From Skeletonema tropicum (lineage: Eukaryota; Bacillariophyta; Thalassiosirophyceae; Thalassiosirales; Thalassiosiraceae): a stretch of 64,000 bases of DNA. Positions 45,312 to 55,893 of this stretch are shown piece by piece. The translations under genes were made by a program, and so were the position numbers. How positions within the stretch are numbered: the stretch's first letter is position 1; each line of letters starts with the position of its first letter. The stretch covers positions 124,001 to 188,000 of the forward strand of contig CM074144.1 in the NCBI GenBank assembly GCA_037178625.1, in the 5' to 3' direction. The notes below the pieces were generated by a model. It ran no database searches and was not told the DNA's origin. It saw nothing but the letters and a program-made list of their open reading frames with translations.

Positions 45312-46207
45312 CTGGCTATCACTATCAGGATTGCTGCCCGAACTGTGGTATGAAGGGCGAGCGCGCCTCTCATCTGTGCTGCTGCCCTGATCAAGATCGT
45401 ACCAGATTATACAAAGAACAGATTGAGGATCTCGAAACGTGGATGATCAAGGCGTATGGCCATCCTGAACCTGAACTTGTTTATTTTCCACCGAAATCGA
45501 AATATCTTCTCTTACGGGGTACAAAGGAATTTAGCTTCCAGATATGATGAATGTCGCGAGGAGCCAGATGTCATTGGATGGAGACATCTTACTGAAGGAA
45601 AAAATTCTAGACTCATTCTACCTATGAAGCAGTCTTACTTAGACTTAGTCACCAAGCAGAATTAGTGGTGAGGCATGGGTCAAACAACTTATCCATCGCA
45701 TCCTACATACTACTCATTCACAATGGATTTATCGCATTGTCAGTCTTCGTCACAATCACAAACGAAATGGAGTTCTGGCTACACAGCGTTCATAATTCAA
45801 AACATCTTCTCAATGACAATGAAATCGAACTGATACTTTTGACGCCAGAGGATGAACTTCCCGATGATTCCAGATATCTTCTTGACATCGATATAAATAC
45901 TCTGCGCAAGCGTCCTGTTGAGGAACAGGAGAATTACGTTCATGTTTTGCGAAGGCTGCTATTCATGCTGGTCAACGAACGCACGCAGGCAGGGCGTCAG
46001 CGTCACGACTTCGATCCAAGAATCATCGTGTCTCTATACGCCAGAAGCTCGGCCTCGATGAGGTGGAAACCCAACTACGACGAACTAGATCTCCATTTAG
46101 TCAGTCGGAACGTGACAGGCGCTCACTGTTGGGAGCTTCCACCTCTCCTAGAAGTCGACCACATCCTTCCTCCACCATTGCGAATCAAAGAAGCAACAAG
46201 AGGCTGA
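45311..46207 (+). pseudogene. Decayed multicopy ORF (element-associated type)
   Basis: Protein-like pieces follow each other in changing frames. A zinc-binding-like CCPNCGMKGERASHLCCCP is followed by YLLLRGTKEF; then DVIGWRHLTEGKNSR; then SGEAWVKQLIHRILHTTHSQ followed by WIYR; then an acidic PEDELPDDSRYLLDIDINTL in the frame of 45665-46207. This order (Cys motif, IGW...EGK, THSQWIYR, DSR.LL.ID) resembles repetitive proteins that I remember from algal and fungal genomes, where they accompany retroelement-like sequences. That link is inference. At least three frame breaks make this copy a remnant. Confidence 0.5.
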
Positions 46208-46446
46208 GGAAACCTGATTGAAACGGTGCACTAGTAGCGCAGCAAACGTGGTTATGCTACGTTTGTTAGTTCTATTAGTGTTGATGGTTACACTCTTAAT
46301 CAGATCCCGGCACTCTGACTCTGCCGAAGTGAGGATTAGCCTAAGACGCCTCGTTGCGGCCTTGCTATGTGTGTAAACACATGGCAATGAACAGACCTCG
46401 AGTCTACTCAGCAAGTATGTATTGTAGTTAGGATAGCTGAGTAATC

Positions 46447-48498
46447 AAAGCCACAAACTTAAACATCTTCTATGTCATAACTTTTTAGCGGGATCTCACT
46501 CTCATCGCTTTTGTCATCGCCCGTCGCTCTCTCTCTAGCTAGAAGCAGTCATCTGCAGCATGCAGCTGGCCTGAACTACATAAGTACTCTCATTCGGCGA
46601 ATTCTGCAGCGAGAGAGGAAACTAAATGGGATATGTTTTCTATGAGAATCCTCACTCAGCTCCTTGGCAGACGAGCTCTTTCGCATCATACCCTCAGATG
46701 TATCAAGAGATCGCGGACTCTCTGGGGATTTTACCACCACGTACCTATTGTACTTCAATTGTCAGGTTCGGGGATTGCACGCTCACTCAGTTTGACAGCT
46801 GCTACTTAGCTTTGAATCATAAAAAAAAGTAATAAAACTGCTAGAACAATAATATACTATCCATTCACTAACATGGCGTCTGAATTGATCGTAGACTTCC
46901 CTCCCAAACGCAACCATCACCATCACGTTGTGCGATTTGCCGAAACAGCACAGCTTCACACAGTTGATCGACTACGAAGACAAAAACGAGCTGTGGTATA
47001 CCAAGACAGAATACATCTCAATGAAACATAACATCAGGCGAGATGTCCTACAAGCTCGCGCAAGTGATTCGGCGTCTGAACAAGATAGCGGCTTCTGGAT
47101 TGGTATTTCTCATCTACTCACACCGGCCTGTATGCTCGAGGTGCAGGCTTGCAGACGTCGATGTGTACGTGCAGTCCTTGCAGAGCAGGCGAGACAAGAA
47201 TCATGTGGAAGTTTCAGGTCGGAATATATTGCACTTGCTTCGTTAGTGGAAACAAGGAGGGCTGTATTGAGAGCTAGTAAGCTTGGTAGGCTTCACCAGG
47301 AGTCCATAAAAGAATTTTTACTTCTCTAGGGTCGCGTGTAATATAATTATAACCATAATCGTTGTACAATAACAATGATAACTGAGTAATTGTACAAGTT
47401 AGAATATGCCAGAGTGCTCGACGAATTGAGCTTGTATAAAAATCTCATCTTTATTTGTGTACGAAAACCATGATCATAGCAGCCGCAGATACACTGCAGA
47501 AGCAGAAGCTTCATTAGTCATCTTCAATGGTATGAAAAGAGTGGACTCTGTTTGAGCTTTTCAGAGAAAAAGTCAAGATGTTCCGGCGAGATTTACAGCC
47601 CAAAGAGCTAACTCTGTACTTATTTACACAAATCCTTATGCAGTTCATTGAGAGTCTTGGGGTTACTTATGTACATACTTCCTAGCTTACTTACCTACTT
47701 CTGTCTAAGTACTGCCCTCTCTGCCCTTTGCAGACAAAAGACAAATAATACAGTACCGCGTCATATCCCCTTCTCTAGATTGAGATAAATAGGACTAGAT
47801 CGCAGATTATTTCGCTTTTGCAGCGTTTACTTGGAAGCCTAAGTACTTAGAGAACTGCCTCGAGCACGCTTCTCTTTTATTTGATCATTATTACCTGCGT
47901 TGCGTACGCCAAACAACAGGTCGTTTCGATAGATTTAAACACTTTCTCATGATGTATTACAACATTTCAGTGGAAGATTTTCGGGTGCAAGTGTAGCTCC
48001 CTCGATGGCCTGCTCTGTACCTGTACTGAACCTTCCATCTCCATGAAGCAGGCTTGGCGAGCTCTGTCCAATCTGAGTATCCAATAATCAGGTCACCGAA
48101 CTATGAACGAAATTTACCATCAGCCGATGGATGTCTCAAGTGCATTGGAAGAGGGTGAGACTCCCAACACATCGTTGAGCAGTCGGCTACGGCTACGGAT
48201 TTCAGCCACTCTCGGACTGTAGCTTTAGGACGAGCATTGGCATTGGGCAAGCAGCCAGCTTCCTCGCAAGTCCTCCACTAGTTGTCTTCAACAACAGTGG
48301 TTTAGAAGGACGATGTCTTGTAGTTGTAGTTATCATCTTGTTGTGCTCTGGGTATGCGCTTTGTTTTGCGACCCTTGTGTATTTCCGCATGTGCTTTTCC
48401 ACTTCCACTTGCTCGAGCTCGAGCTCGAGCATTCCTTGAACATGCTCTCCTACATGTGAGAAGTACATCCAGCAAGGATATTGAATCGGATGCATCGA
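46447..48498 (+). repeat. Segmental duplication, copy B (partner 718-2690)
   Basis: Collinear with 718-2690. Shared blocks include taactttttagcgggatctca, agcagctggcctgaactac, the WY-family gene, ggttacttatgtacatactt and tctcctacatgtgagaagta. A minus-strand frame at 48202-48618 (QYPCWMYFSHVGEHVQGML) has a shorter counterpart at 2436-2663; I do not recognise it and do not call it as a gene. Confidence 0.8.
46873..47329 (+). pseudogene. WY-motif small family, copy 5 (frameshifted)
   Basis: The gene starts normally at ATG 46873 (M-A-S-E-L-I-V-D-F-P-P-K-R-N), has an expanded His run (HHHH from catcaccatcac) and VVRFAET. One extra T in gatcgactacgaagac (other copies gatcgacacgaagac, near 46970) shifts the frame, and translation would end at an early stop about 50 codons in. 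The rest of the family pattern (NELWYT, GFWIGISHLLTP, AVLAEQARQ) is intact in the next frame to 47329. Either a fresh pseudogene or a one-base sequence error. Confidence 0.7.
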
Positions 48499-48936
48499 GG
48501 TGTGAGCAGCTTCCTTTTGAACACCGTAGGTAATCTGCAGCAGCATGGTTCCAACTACAATCATATTCGCCGACGCGACGTGTACACTTCGCAAATGAAA
48601 TAAATGATGTTTTGGCATCTGGCTGGTTACTTATGTTTGAAAAAAGCCATCATTTAATAATCCCAGAGGTTGAGGTTACACGGTTTCCCAACCCGACAAC
48701 ATTTACAGAGATCAGGCCGTCCCTCCAAAATTAAAACCCTCGCGCAAAAAAATATTTTGGGATAAAATTATTCGAATGATCTCTGTTCCGAGGACTACAG
48801 CGTGTCCCTCGCTGTCTATCTATCTGTGTTGTACTCTTTCCTCACAGGCTTCCATTCGTTCAATTCCCTCGACGATACCCTTTTGATTGAATAGTTCGTT
48901 ATCATCACTCCTTTGAACTGAAAGCCAGGGCTCAAA
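48499..48936. other. Upstream region of the RIB43A gene
   Basis: About 440 bases beyond the segmental duplication. No separate gene recognised. Should contain the RIB43A promoter. Confidence 0.4.
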
Positions 48937-50156
48937 ATGCAGGTGTGTCTCAGTATTTAGCGTCTCGAACCAGTTCTCGATTCTGTTATCAATTTCCCTT
49001 GTTCAACTGTTCCTGAGCACCTCCTTTCTCTCTCCACTCCGTTACCAGAACCAATCCCTCGGTCGTCGCAGTGCAAGGGGCTCAATTGGAGTGGACACTG
49101 CATATTTAGATAAACAGGTAGAAGAGAAAAGGTTGCGAGATGCTCAGATAGCTCACCAAGAGAAGCAAGAAGGTGAGACCTGCGCAGCTTTCGATCGAGA
49201 AGTGTCATCTTCATCTTTCAACGCCTCACACATTTCACACAACAATCATACATTGTATCATCGCAACAGCCGAATACATGCAAGAATTTAGTAAACGCCT
49301 CGACGAGTACGAAGCTGCTGCCAACATAAAGATGAAAGAAAAGTTACAAGATGTTAGGCAAACGTTGGAAGAGCAAATGAGGCAACCTAAGAACAATGCT
49401 CTAGCAGAAGGAGTTGTCGATTTCGACAAGGCAGGCCCATCCTCTATTCAAATATTTGAAGGAGAGGATGATGCGCACACGGAAAAGAAGAAGATTCAGC
49501 AGCAGCAGCTCAAAGTCTGGTGTTCAGAACTCATGACAGAAAAGGAGAGGGCTCGTCTCGAAGAGCGAAAGAGGGAGCAAGAATATGCTAACCAGGTACT
49601 TCAAAATGATGGAATCCTAGAGCATATGGGAGAAGAGGTCAGGCGAAGGAAAGATGAGAGGGCCAAATTGCAGCAGCTTGAGAATATGAAAATGGCAAGA
49701 GAGGCAGAGTTGAGGCGAAAGATGGAATTGCAAGCCGAAAAGGAAGCCGATGCTGCCCAGGCACGTCACCTCCAAACCTGCCAGCTCCTCACGGAGGATA
49801 AGGCAGTGGTAGCGAACCAAATTCAGCCCCACCGAGTTCGACCCGATCATTTCAAGGGCTTTGATAAGGATAAAATTGAAAACTTTTATAGAGACAATGA
49901 CGCCGTGATGGAGGAGAAGCGTAAGAAAGCTGCCGAAGAAGCCGAACAAGAGGCAGAATGGGCAATGCACGAAGCGGAGATGCTCCGTCGCATGGATGAA
50001 GCAGAGCAATTAAGGCAGCAGCGCATTGCTGAAGACAACCGTAATTATGGTAATACATTGCATATTCAGCGAGAAGAGTTTCGAATCCGTAACGCCAAGA
50101 CTGAAGTGGCTGGCATTGGGACTAATTTCTTTGAACGCTTTGGGTCGTGCAGGTAG
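48937..50156 (+). CDS. RIB43A-type axonemal ribbon protein
   Basis: Three exons: 48937-48942 (only Met-Gln), 49049-49172 and 49270-50156; GT-AG introns of 106 and 97 bp, in frame, 338 residues. The protein is nearly all coiled-coil. After the splice the N-terminus reads RGSIGVDTAYLDKQVEEKR. Family landmarks follow: LLTEDKAVVANQIQPHRV, then PDHFKGF, and the ending GIGTNFFERFGSCR. RIB43A proteins lie inside the doublet microtubules of cilia and flagella and stabilise the protofilament ribbon. In a diatom this fits the flagellated sperm of centric species, since vegetative cells and pennate gametes lack flagella. Length is slightly below the usual ~380 residues. The two-codon first exon is my reading; a different 5' exon is possible. 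Confidence 0.85.
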
Positions 50157-50308
50157 ATGCAGATATTTAGGTGGCAGTAATAATTCGATAAAAATATATT
50201 CGTTACTACTAATTAGATACAATAACTATGTAAATTTCATGTCTCCCTTGCATGTAAAACCTGGATTGATAATTTCTTTCACAACTTCTTCCAGCCATAA
50301 TTTTCTCA

Positions 50309-51859
50309 CTACATCATCAACTGCTCCTCCAATATATCCGCCTGCAATCTCAATCGATTCACAGTATGGTCCACCATTCGTCTACGTTCTCTAATGAAAT
50401 CCATTTCACGTAATCTCATCTGCTCTTCTAACATCACAGCTTGATGGCGTAATTCGATTATTCTTTGTTGATTGGAAGGGTTGAAGCAAGCTCGATTTTC
50501 TTGTTGGAGGAATCGTTGAAGGTAATCTTGTTGTGTCACTTGCAGGTGTACCATTTGTCCTGGTATCGACGGAGGTGGTAGTGGTGACAGATGAGGATTA
50601 CCAATAGGTTGATGCTGCTGACACATCATCGGTGACATTTGGGCTTCAGATGAAACATCCTTTGTACATCGCCGCCGCCGACTCTGTTGTTGTTGCTGCT
50701 GCTGCGACAGATATTTCTGCAGCTGCTTCTCTTGATGTTGGCGATTCAATGCCATTTCCTTTTCAAGGAATCGACTTTGGATCTTGAGTGGATCTTCTTG
50801 ATAGGGATCTTCTTGATAGGACTCTCCCCCCATCGTCTTTTGTACTGAAAGTGATGGTTCCCAGTGCGAAGTCGATGCCTTATCTTCCTTCCATCTACTA
50901 TAAAATGGAGCGATATGAGCAGCTAGTGCTTCTGCAGCTTGAGGAGGACTCTTCAATGTCTTCATTTGTAATATTTGAGAAAAGATTTCTTGATTTGGAA
51001 ACACTATCGGTTTCCCATCCTTCGTGGTGGCGGACTTGGGCTTAGGTACGTCTTGTGCTGTTGTTGCTCTTTTGTTAGAATCCTTCTTGTTTCTCTGTCT
51101 CTTCTTTTTGAGCGGGCCGTCCTTTTGTTCCGTAGTCTTTTGTTGATGCTGCATCATCTGCATCTGCTGTGGCTGTGGACCAGCTTGCATGGGCAGCATC
51201 ATATTTGGAGCAGACAATCCAGCAATAGACATGGACATGATTTGTTGATGATAATCATGTCCCAACATCTGCATGGGTAGTGTCCCTCCGACTACGTTAT
51301 TGCCTTGTCCACTGACGTTCCTCCCCAACGGTGGAGCTGAGAAGGCAGGCAAAGAAGTGGGCGCAGACATGAAAGTCTCCGATAATGCACGAAGACGATC
51401 GCCGCAAGATATGGCATCTCGAGTGCACTCACTAACCTTGCGCTTCAACTTTTGCGTTGTCACGGGTGGAGGGGGCTCTTCCTTTGCAACGTCGAGCGGG
51501 GGCATCCCATTATCGTTGGAGGTGACGGCGGTTGGACCGCCTGCCGAATTGATGGTGGCGGTGGCTTCCGACGTGTCACGCTTCATCTGAGAAGGGGCTT
51601 CTCCACTGGCATCACGGATGGCGGTGTTCTGTGAAACTGCGTCTGCGGCGTTCACATCAGATGTGCACGGCGAGTCTTTCAAGACTAGAGCAGATGACTG
51701 CTCTTCTTTCTTTGGCTGCGTTGTGCCCATGCCCATCATCATCTGTTCTCTCTGACTCTGAGAGACGGCGGCGAGCAGGAGAAGCCGGCGATCACCTTCG
51801 TTCATGGAAGATGGCGGCGAATTTAATGATTCGTGAGGCAACTGGTGACGGTCTACCAT
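50309..51859 (-). CDS. Q/M-rich coiled-coil protein, intact paralogue of 34838-36919
   Basis: Intact single-exon ORF of 516 residues from ATG 51859. Order: SSMNEGDRRLLLLAAVSQSQ near the N-terminus; low-complexity Pro/Ser/Thr; RKVSECTRDAISCGDRLRAL; Met/Gln-rich stretch; basic patch KKKRQRNKKDSNKR (possible nuclear signal); conserved KPIVFPNQEIFSQI and PPQAAEALAAHIAPFYSRW; poly-Gln (QQQQQQQ); C-terminal coiled-coil (LEEQMRLREMDFIRERRRMV, VNRLRLQADILEEQLMM). No catalytic motif. Composition suggests a nuclear regulatory or scaffold protein, but this is inference. A frame-broken relative lies 15 kb away on the other strand. The 3' end lies 153 bp from the RIB43A 3' end (convergent). Confidence 0.72.
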   Translation of the reverse strand: MVDRHQLPHESLNSPPSSMNEGDRRLLLLAAVSQSQREQMMMGMGTTQPKKEEQSSALVLKDSPCTSDVNAADAVSQNTAIRDASGEAPSQMKRDTSEATATINSAGGPTAVTSNDNGMPPLDVAKEEPPPPVTTQKLKRKVSECTRDAISCGDRLRALSETFMSAPTSLPAFSAPPLGRNVSGQGNNVVGGTLPMQMLGHDYHQQIMSMSIAGLSAPNMMLPMQAGPQPQQMQMMQHQQKTTEQKDGPLKKKRQRNKKDSNKRATTAQDVPKPKSATTKDGKPIVFPNQEIFSQILQMKTLKSPPQAAEALAAHIAPFYSRWKEDKASTSHWEPSLSVQKTMGGESYQEDPYQEDPLKIQSRFLEKEMALNRQHQEKQLQKYLSQQQQQQQSRRRRCTKDVSSEAQMSPMMCQQHQPIGNPHLSPLPPPSIPGQMVHLQVTQQDYLQRFLQQENRACFNPSNQQRIIELRHQAVMLEEQMRLREMDFIRERRRMVDHTVNRLRLQADILEEQLMM

Positions 51860-52868
51860 TCTGGGCGATTATTTCACTGAACTCTGGTTTCATAACACTT
51901 CATAATATTATTTGATAGGAGTAGTTCGCGGTTCGCGGGCCTTCTTCGACGACGGACGTCTGCTTGCAAATTGTCAGGCACATCGCACAGGCCCGCCAGT
52001 AGAACATCTCCAACGCAACTCTGCAGTAGTCGTGAAGAGACGACAACGGCGACGGCGTTTAATTTGTGTGTGGTTGAAGAAGGAAGGCGAACATATGACA
52101 TTCAATTTGTCCGTGTGTTTTACACTACCTCATCCCACGAAGGACCCCTATAGACAAATAAAAAAATACAAAGTTAATCAGATTAGATATCTATGATACT
52201 AAAAGGGACCTGCTTCGGTACAACTGTACGGTCTTTTGAAGGACCCCTATAGACAATGACAGTCTCCTTCGGACGTTCAGCGTAGAAGCGCGTCTCGTTT
52301 TCATATGTTTTCTCTATTCGGTGTCACTTTAATCATGACACCATAGGGGTCATCGCCATCGATGACTTCTTAGCTAAGGGACAAGTATATTCGGTACTCG
52401 GACTCTTGGGACAAGTTGACACAGTTCTAAGATTTTGCAAAATAGACGTGTTCCTCGCTCGCACGTGTTCTCCTTGAAATTTAATTATCCTACTTTATTT
52501 ATGAATACAGAGGGTTAATTGGTATTCAGGCCTTCTTTAGGCCTTCATTCATTCATCCAAGCTACTTAAACTATGCGATGCATGAGGACGAACTCCTCAT
52601 TCTATTTATGGAAACAAGCATTGAAAGAATGGATATACGAATTTCGAAGATTGGAACAGAATGGGGGATGCCTTATCGAAACATTTCTCCAATCTACTTA
52701 TTATATAATACATATCTTGAGTCGCCAGGCATTTTAGATGCATGAGTTCTCATCATTACTGAGTACAGAGAGACAATCGCCTCAAAAGTTACTACAGCTT
52801 GTGCTAGCGTAGCATGAGTAAGGCTGATGGGTGCAGTTCAATAAAGGTAGGATTGCAACTCTCTTCAG
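51860..52868. other. Intergenic, no gene seen
   Basis: About 1 kb. Apart from the 19-bp direct repeat listed separately, no feature is recognised. It includes the promoter region of the 50309-51859 gene. Confidence 0.4.
52139..52256. repeat. 19-bp direct repeat enclosing a 50-bp dispersed block
   Basis: GAAGGACCCCTATAGACAA occurs at 52139-52157 and 52238-52256. Between them lies a 50-bp block (52166-52215, atacaaagttaatcag onward to gggacctgctt) identical to 44690-44739 downstream of WY-family copy 4. The arrangement looks like an insertion flanked by a target-site duplication. Confidence 0.7.
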
Positions 52869-53050
52869 TCTCCAATTGATCAATGCTGCATCTATTTTCT
52901 TAAATCAGAAATCCAGTGAATAGAATGAAAAATGATTGTCGAGCTCGCTTTGTCTCTTCAACATATGGGGTGGATATTTATTGCAGCAACTGCTAAGTTC
53001 AGTACTCTGCACAAGATAGTATGTCAATCAGTATTGGCACCATGCTTTGC
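52869..53050 (+). repeat. Dispersed repeat, inverted partner at 61330-61530
   Basis: The sequence around aaaaatgattgtcgagctcg (52928) and ctctgcacaagatagtatgt (53006) matches the reverse complement of 61330-61530 over about 180 bp with small differences. Small ORFs starting MIVELALSL in both copies are by-products. Confidence 0.75.
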
Positions 53051-53794
53051 CACGAGCCAGGTCCAGGCGAACAGGGCAATGAAGAGAGACACCTTCTCAA
53101 AAAGTCCGCCTTCGATGCAAGCTTCCGCGGCCGGTACAATAACCCTCGTTGTCCGCAGCTGCTGCTTCGTGAATAACTTTCTTTCTTCTTCTCGGCATCT
53201 CAGTCTCATGTCTCATCTCATCAGACTACTTATGTAATTGCCTCTCCAATCTCTCTGTTCCACTTGTACTGCACATATACATTGTTTCTCCTCCACTGTG
53301 GCCCATCGAACGCGAACTCATACACGCTTGATCCTATGCGGCGCTCTTTATCTCTCTTTGCATCACTACTCTATTCTTCTCTTCTTTAAATACGAATGCT
53401 TGTAATTTGTAACAGCTCTTTCCGATGCTGTTCTTCAGTCTGTTCCAACTACCGAGTACTCACTACCGACTTTCTACAGTGTAGCTACAGATTTGCTTCC
53501 TCTTGCTTTTTCACCAGTATTGCACATCGCTGCTGCTGTGAAGCCTTCCAGTCCGTGCGCCCATTGCTTTGTTGGTTCACGGAACCGTTCTCTCTCTTGG
53601 CATTGGTAGGTTTGCGGGTTCGCGAATTCTTTGATTGCACTTTGCGCCAAATTTTTGAGGGTTTGATTTCTGTCCACGACGGACACACGGACGGACAGGA
53701 ATTTTGATGAGATGACGGGTAAGCTCTGCCTCGCTCGACTAACCAACTTTAAAAGCTCAAGCTCGACCGAAGCTTGGATATTCCATAAAGTAGT
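53051..53794. other. Intergenic, no convincing gene
   Basis: Overlapping frames exist on both strands (e.g. 53474-53806 minus, 110 codons), none with recognisable domain or family character. Left unassigned. Confidence 0.35.
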
Positions 53795-53930
53795 GATCAA
53801 AGTCAAAGTCGAGACATCACTTTCGGCCGAGTGATCTAGGAGTCATATCCACTCTCCCATCTACATTCAAAATTCACACAATCTCTCGTCAGCCTCAACC
53901 CCTTCTCTCGATCACCGAGAAGCAGATTTG
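53795..53930 (-). pseudogene. 3'-end fragment of the ABHD-type hydrolase gene
   Basis: Matches the C-terminal coding end of the intact gene (58210-58345) in the same orientation: atcaaagtcaaagtcgagac, ttcggccga, cctcagcctcaacc-type and ttctctcgatc blocks, with indels that break the frame. Too short and damaged to code. Confidence 0.7.
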
Positions 53931-54074
53931 GATGATTTTATAAACGGCTCTCTTCCATACCAATATCACAAGAAATTTTATGACCACTCGTATCATGTAT
54001 CGAAAGCTACCTAACACACTTTGACCAGTTGGACATTCACATTTGACTACACTGCAAATGCTAGTGCTCTCTTT

Positions 54075-55610
54075 CTACTCTTGCCTCCTGCGTTTGGTAC
54101 CACTAACGACATTGGCACTGCTTCCTTCACCTTGACTTTTTGGTCGACCACCAAGCCTGACCCAAGCAGCCTCTTCTTCATAATATAACCTCGACCTTTC
54201 ACTTTCTAAACGCCGCCTTTCGTCATCGATCCTACGCCGTTTCACCTGAGAATTAGCTACGAATTGTTGCCAGTAAGAAATCGCTGTCAATGCGGGCATC
54301 CCGCGTACGAATTTGTATACTGCAGAGAGCTCTCTACTCTGGAGATTCACCCTTTCCCTTTGCCCTGATTCCTGATTTACACGCATGTGTCTCCTAGCTA
54401 CTTTAAACCAGTTTATCACCACTGGGAGAAGCTTCAACTTCCAGCGAAAGAAAGGCACCATGTCTAGGTCAGGATGGCTGTAGAGAATCTTCTGAATAGC
54501 AGGATGCGGGTGCTTATTAAACTTGAGATATTGTGCGAACTTGGGTGGGAATACATCTCCGACGTGCATCAAGATCTTGTGGTTAGAAAAATAGGTGCTG
54601 TTGATGCTCGAAGGATCACAAACAAGCTTGGAGAAAACAGCCCATCCGACATCTGTGATACCAGCATCGTCTGGATCAAAGTACAAATGCCGCAATGACT
54701 TATTCCCCATCAATCCGTCAGCTAAAGCCACTGCCCCCTCGTCACCAAACTCGTTTCCCCTTAGCATTAGGGTTGTCAAGCGACAGTTTTCAGATTGCAA
54801 GAAAGTGCTGAAAGATCTCAACCCAGCTCCTGTGGTTAAGTTGTTACCTGAAATGTATAGTTGTTCGAGTGCTGTGTTGGCTAACCCAGCAGCGAGTGCT
54901 TGCAGCCCTTCATCACCAACTACATTGAAATCTAGATTCAGCATTTCCAAGTTTGATGTCCCCCCTCCCCGCATCATTTCTCCCAAAGCAATACATCCCA
55001 ACGAACCAATATTGTTGGCTTCCAAACTCAGTTCTTCGAGTTGAGGATAGGTTCTCAAAGCTGTGGCTATCTCTGCCAAACCCTCATCGCTTAGGTTGCA
55101 GGATTCAAATCCAATATGTTTCAATGATTTACATTGACTTTCATTTAAAGTCAATGCAATACTTTGTGCACATTCTAGTCCAACCTCAAAATAGAGTTCA
55201 AGTTCGGCAAGATTGCTGTTGTTTCTGAAAAATGGACTCAGACTTCGAAATTGTACATCTCTAAGATCTGTAGAAAAATGAAGCTTTTCTATCGATCGAT
55301 TGTGATTCAGTCCCTCAATGAATGCTTCTATATTTGTTTCTCCCTCTCCCCAGGAGCTAATCCACAGCGTTTTCAAATATTTGCTATTGGCAATAAAAAA
55401 TCCTAAAAAGCCAATATCGCTAACCTCATCGACATCGAGAGTTTGGTCATCATTGATACGTTCACATACATCTATGTTCAGATGATAAAGAAAGCTATCC
55501 TGGTAGCGAAGCCTCGACAGGATTTCGGTGTTATATTCGCATGACGTGATGTCCGCCAATTGCACATCTTGTGCACGTGCTTCATAATAATCAAAACCTC
55601 GTCTCTCCAT
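54075..55610 (-). CDS. LRR_RI (ribonuclease-inhibitor type) repeat protein
   Basis: Intact single-exon ORF of 511 residues from ATG 55610. Residues ~90-330 hold RI/NLRC-type leucine-rich repeats, e.g. LKHIGFESCNLSDEGLAEIA, LEELSLEANNIGSLGCIALG, LEMLNLDFNVVGDEGLQALA and LTTLMLRGNEFGDEGAVALA. The C-terminal ~150 residues (ILYSHPDLDMVPFFRWKLKL, LSAVYKFVRGMPAL) match a tail I remember from many diatom LRR proteins, followed by a basic Glu/Arg coiled-coil and KRRRQE. No signal peptide or membrane helix, so probably intracellular. LRR_RI solenoids mediate protein-protein binding; the partner is unknown. Confidence 0.82.
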   Translation of the reverse strand: MERRGFDYYEARAQDVQLADITSCEYNTEILSRLRYQDSFLYHLNIDVCERINDDQTLDVDEVSDIGFLGFFIANSKYLKTLWISSWGEGETNIEAFIEGLNHNRSIEKLHFSTDLRDVQFRSLSPFFRNNSNLAELELYFEVGLECAQSIALTLNESQCKSLKHIGFESCNLSDEGLAEIATALRTYPQLEELSLEANNIGSLGCIALGEMMRGGGTSNLEMLNLDFNVVGDEGLQALAAGLANTALEQLYISGNNLTTGAGLRSFSTFLQSENCRLTTLMLRGNEFGDEGAVALADGLMGNKSLRHLYFDPDDAGITDVGWAVFSKLVCDPSSINSTYFSNHKILMHVGDVFPPKFAQYLKFNKHPHPAIQKILYSHPDLDMVPFFRWKLKLLPVVINWFKVARRHMRVNQESGQRERVNLQSRELSAVYKFVRGMPALTAISYWQQFVANSQVKRRRIDDERRRLESERSRLYYEEEAAWVRLGGRPKSQGEGSSANVVSGTKRRRQE

Positions 55611-55667
55611 CGCATCCCGTCGTTCAATTTGAAATCGTTCCTATGATGATGAAACTTTAAAGATATT

Positions 55668-55893
55668 TAGACACGTTAAATAATCACAACCATCGAAGAC
55701 AAAGTATGTGTGCACCCGCTCAGTGCGGTCAGCGAAAAGCCGGGGCAGAATACTAATCATACTCATCACAAAATTCATCCCATTTTAATAGCTCGATAGG
55801 CTGCCCCCTTATCTTGCAGTCATAGCACTCACTCACCTGTTCAAAAGCAGGCAGTCAAGCAACGCCCACTCATGATGCATAGGCTTTTAATCG
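55668..55893. repeat. Long inverted repeat, left copy (partner 63722-63932)
   Basis: Over about 220 bp this matches the reverse complement of 63722-63932: agacacgtta, tcgaagacaaagtatgtgtg, cacccgctcagtgcggtcag, gccggggcagaat, actcatcacaaaattcatcc, atagcactcactcacctgtt and catgatgcata. There are small indels. No coding capacity; probably a dispersed element. Confidence 0.85.

Noticed and set aside
53474..53806. 110-codon minus-strand ORF
   Set aside because: Lies beside and overlaps the hydrolase end fragment; no recognisable family, and overlapping frames of similar length exist on the other strand.
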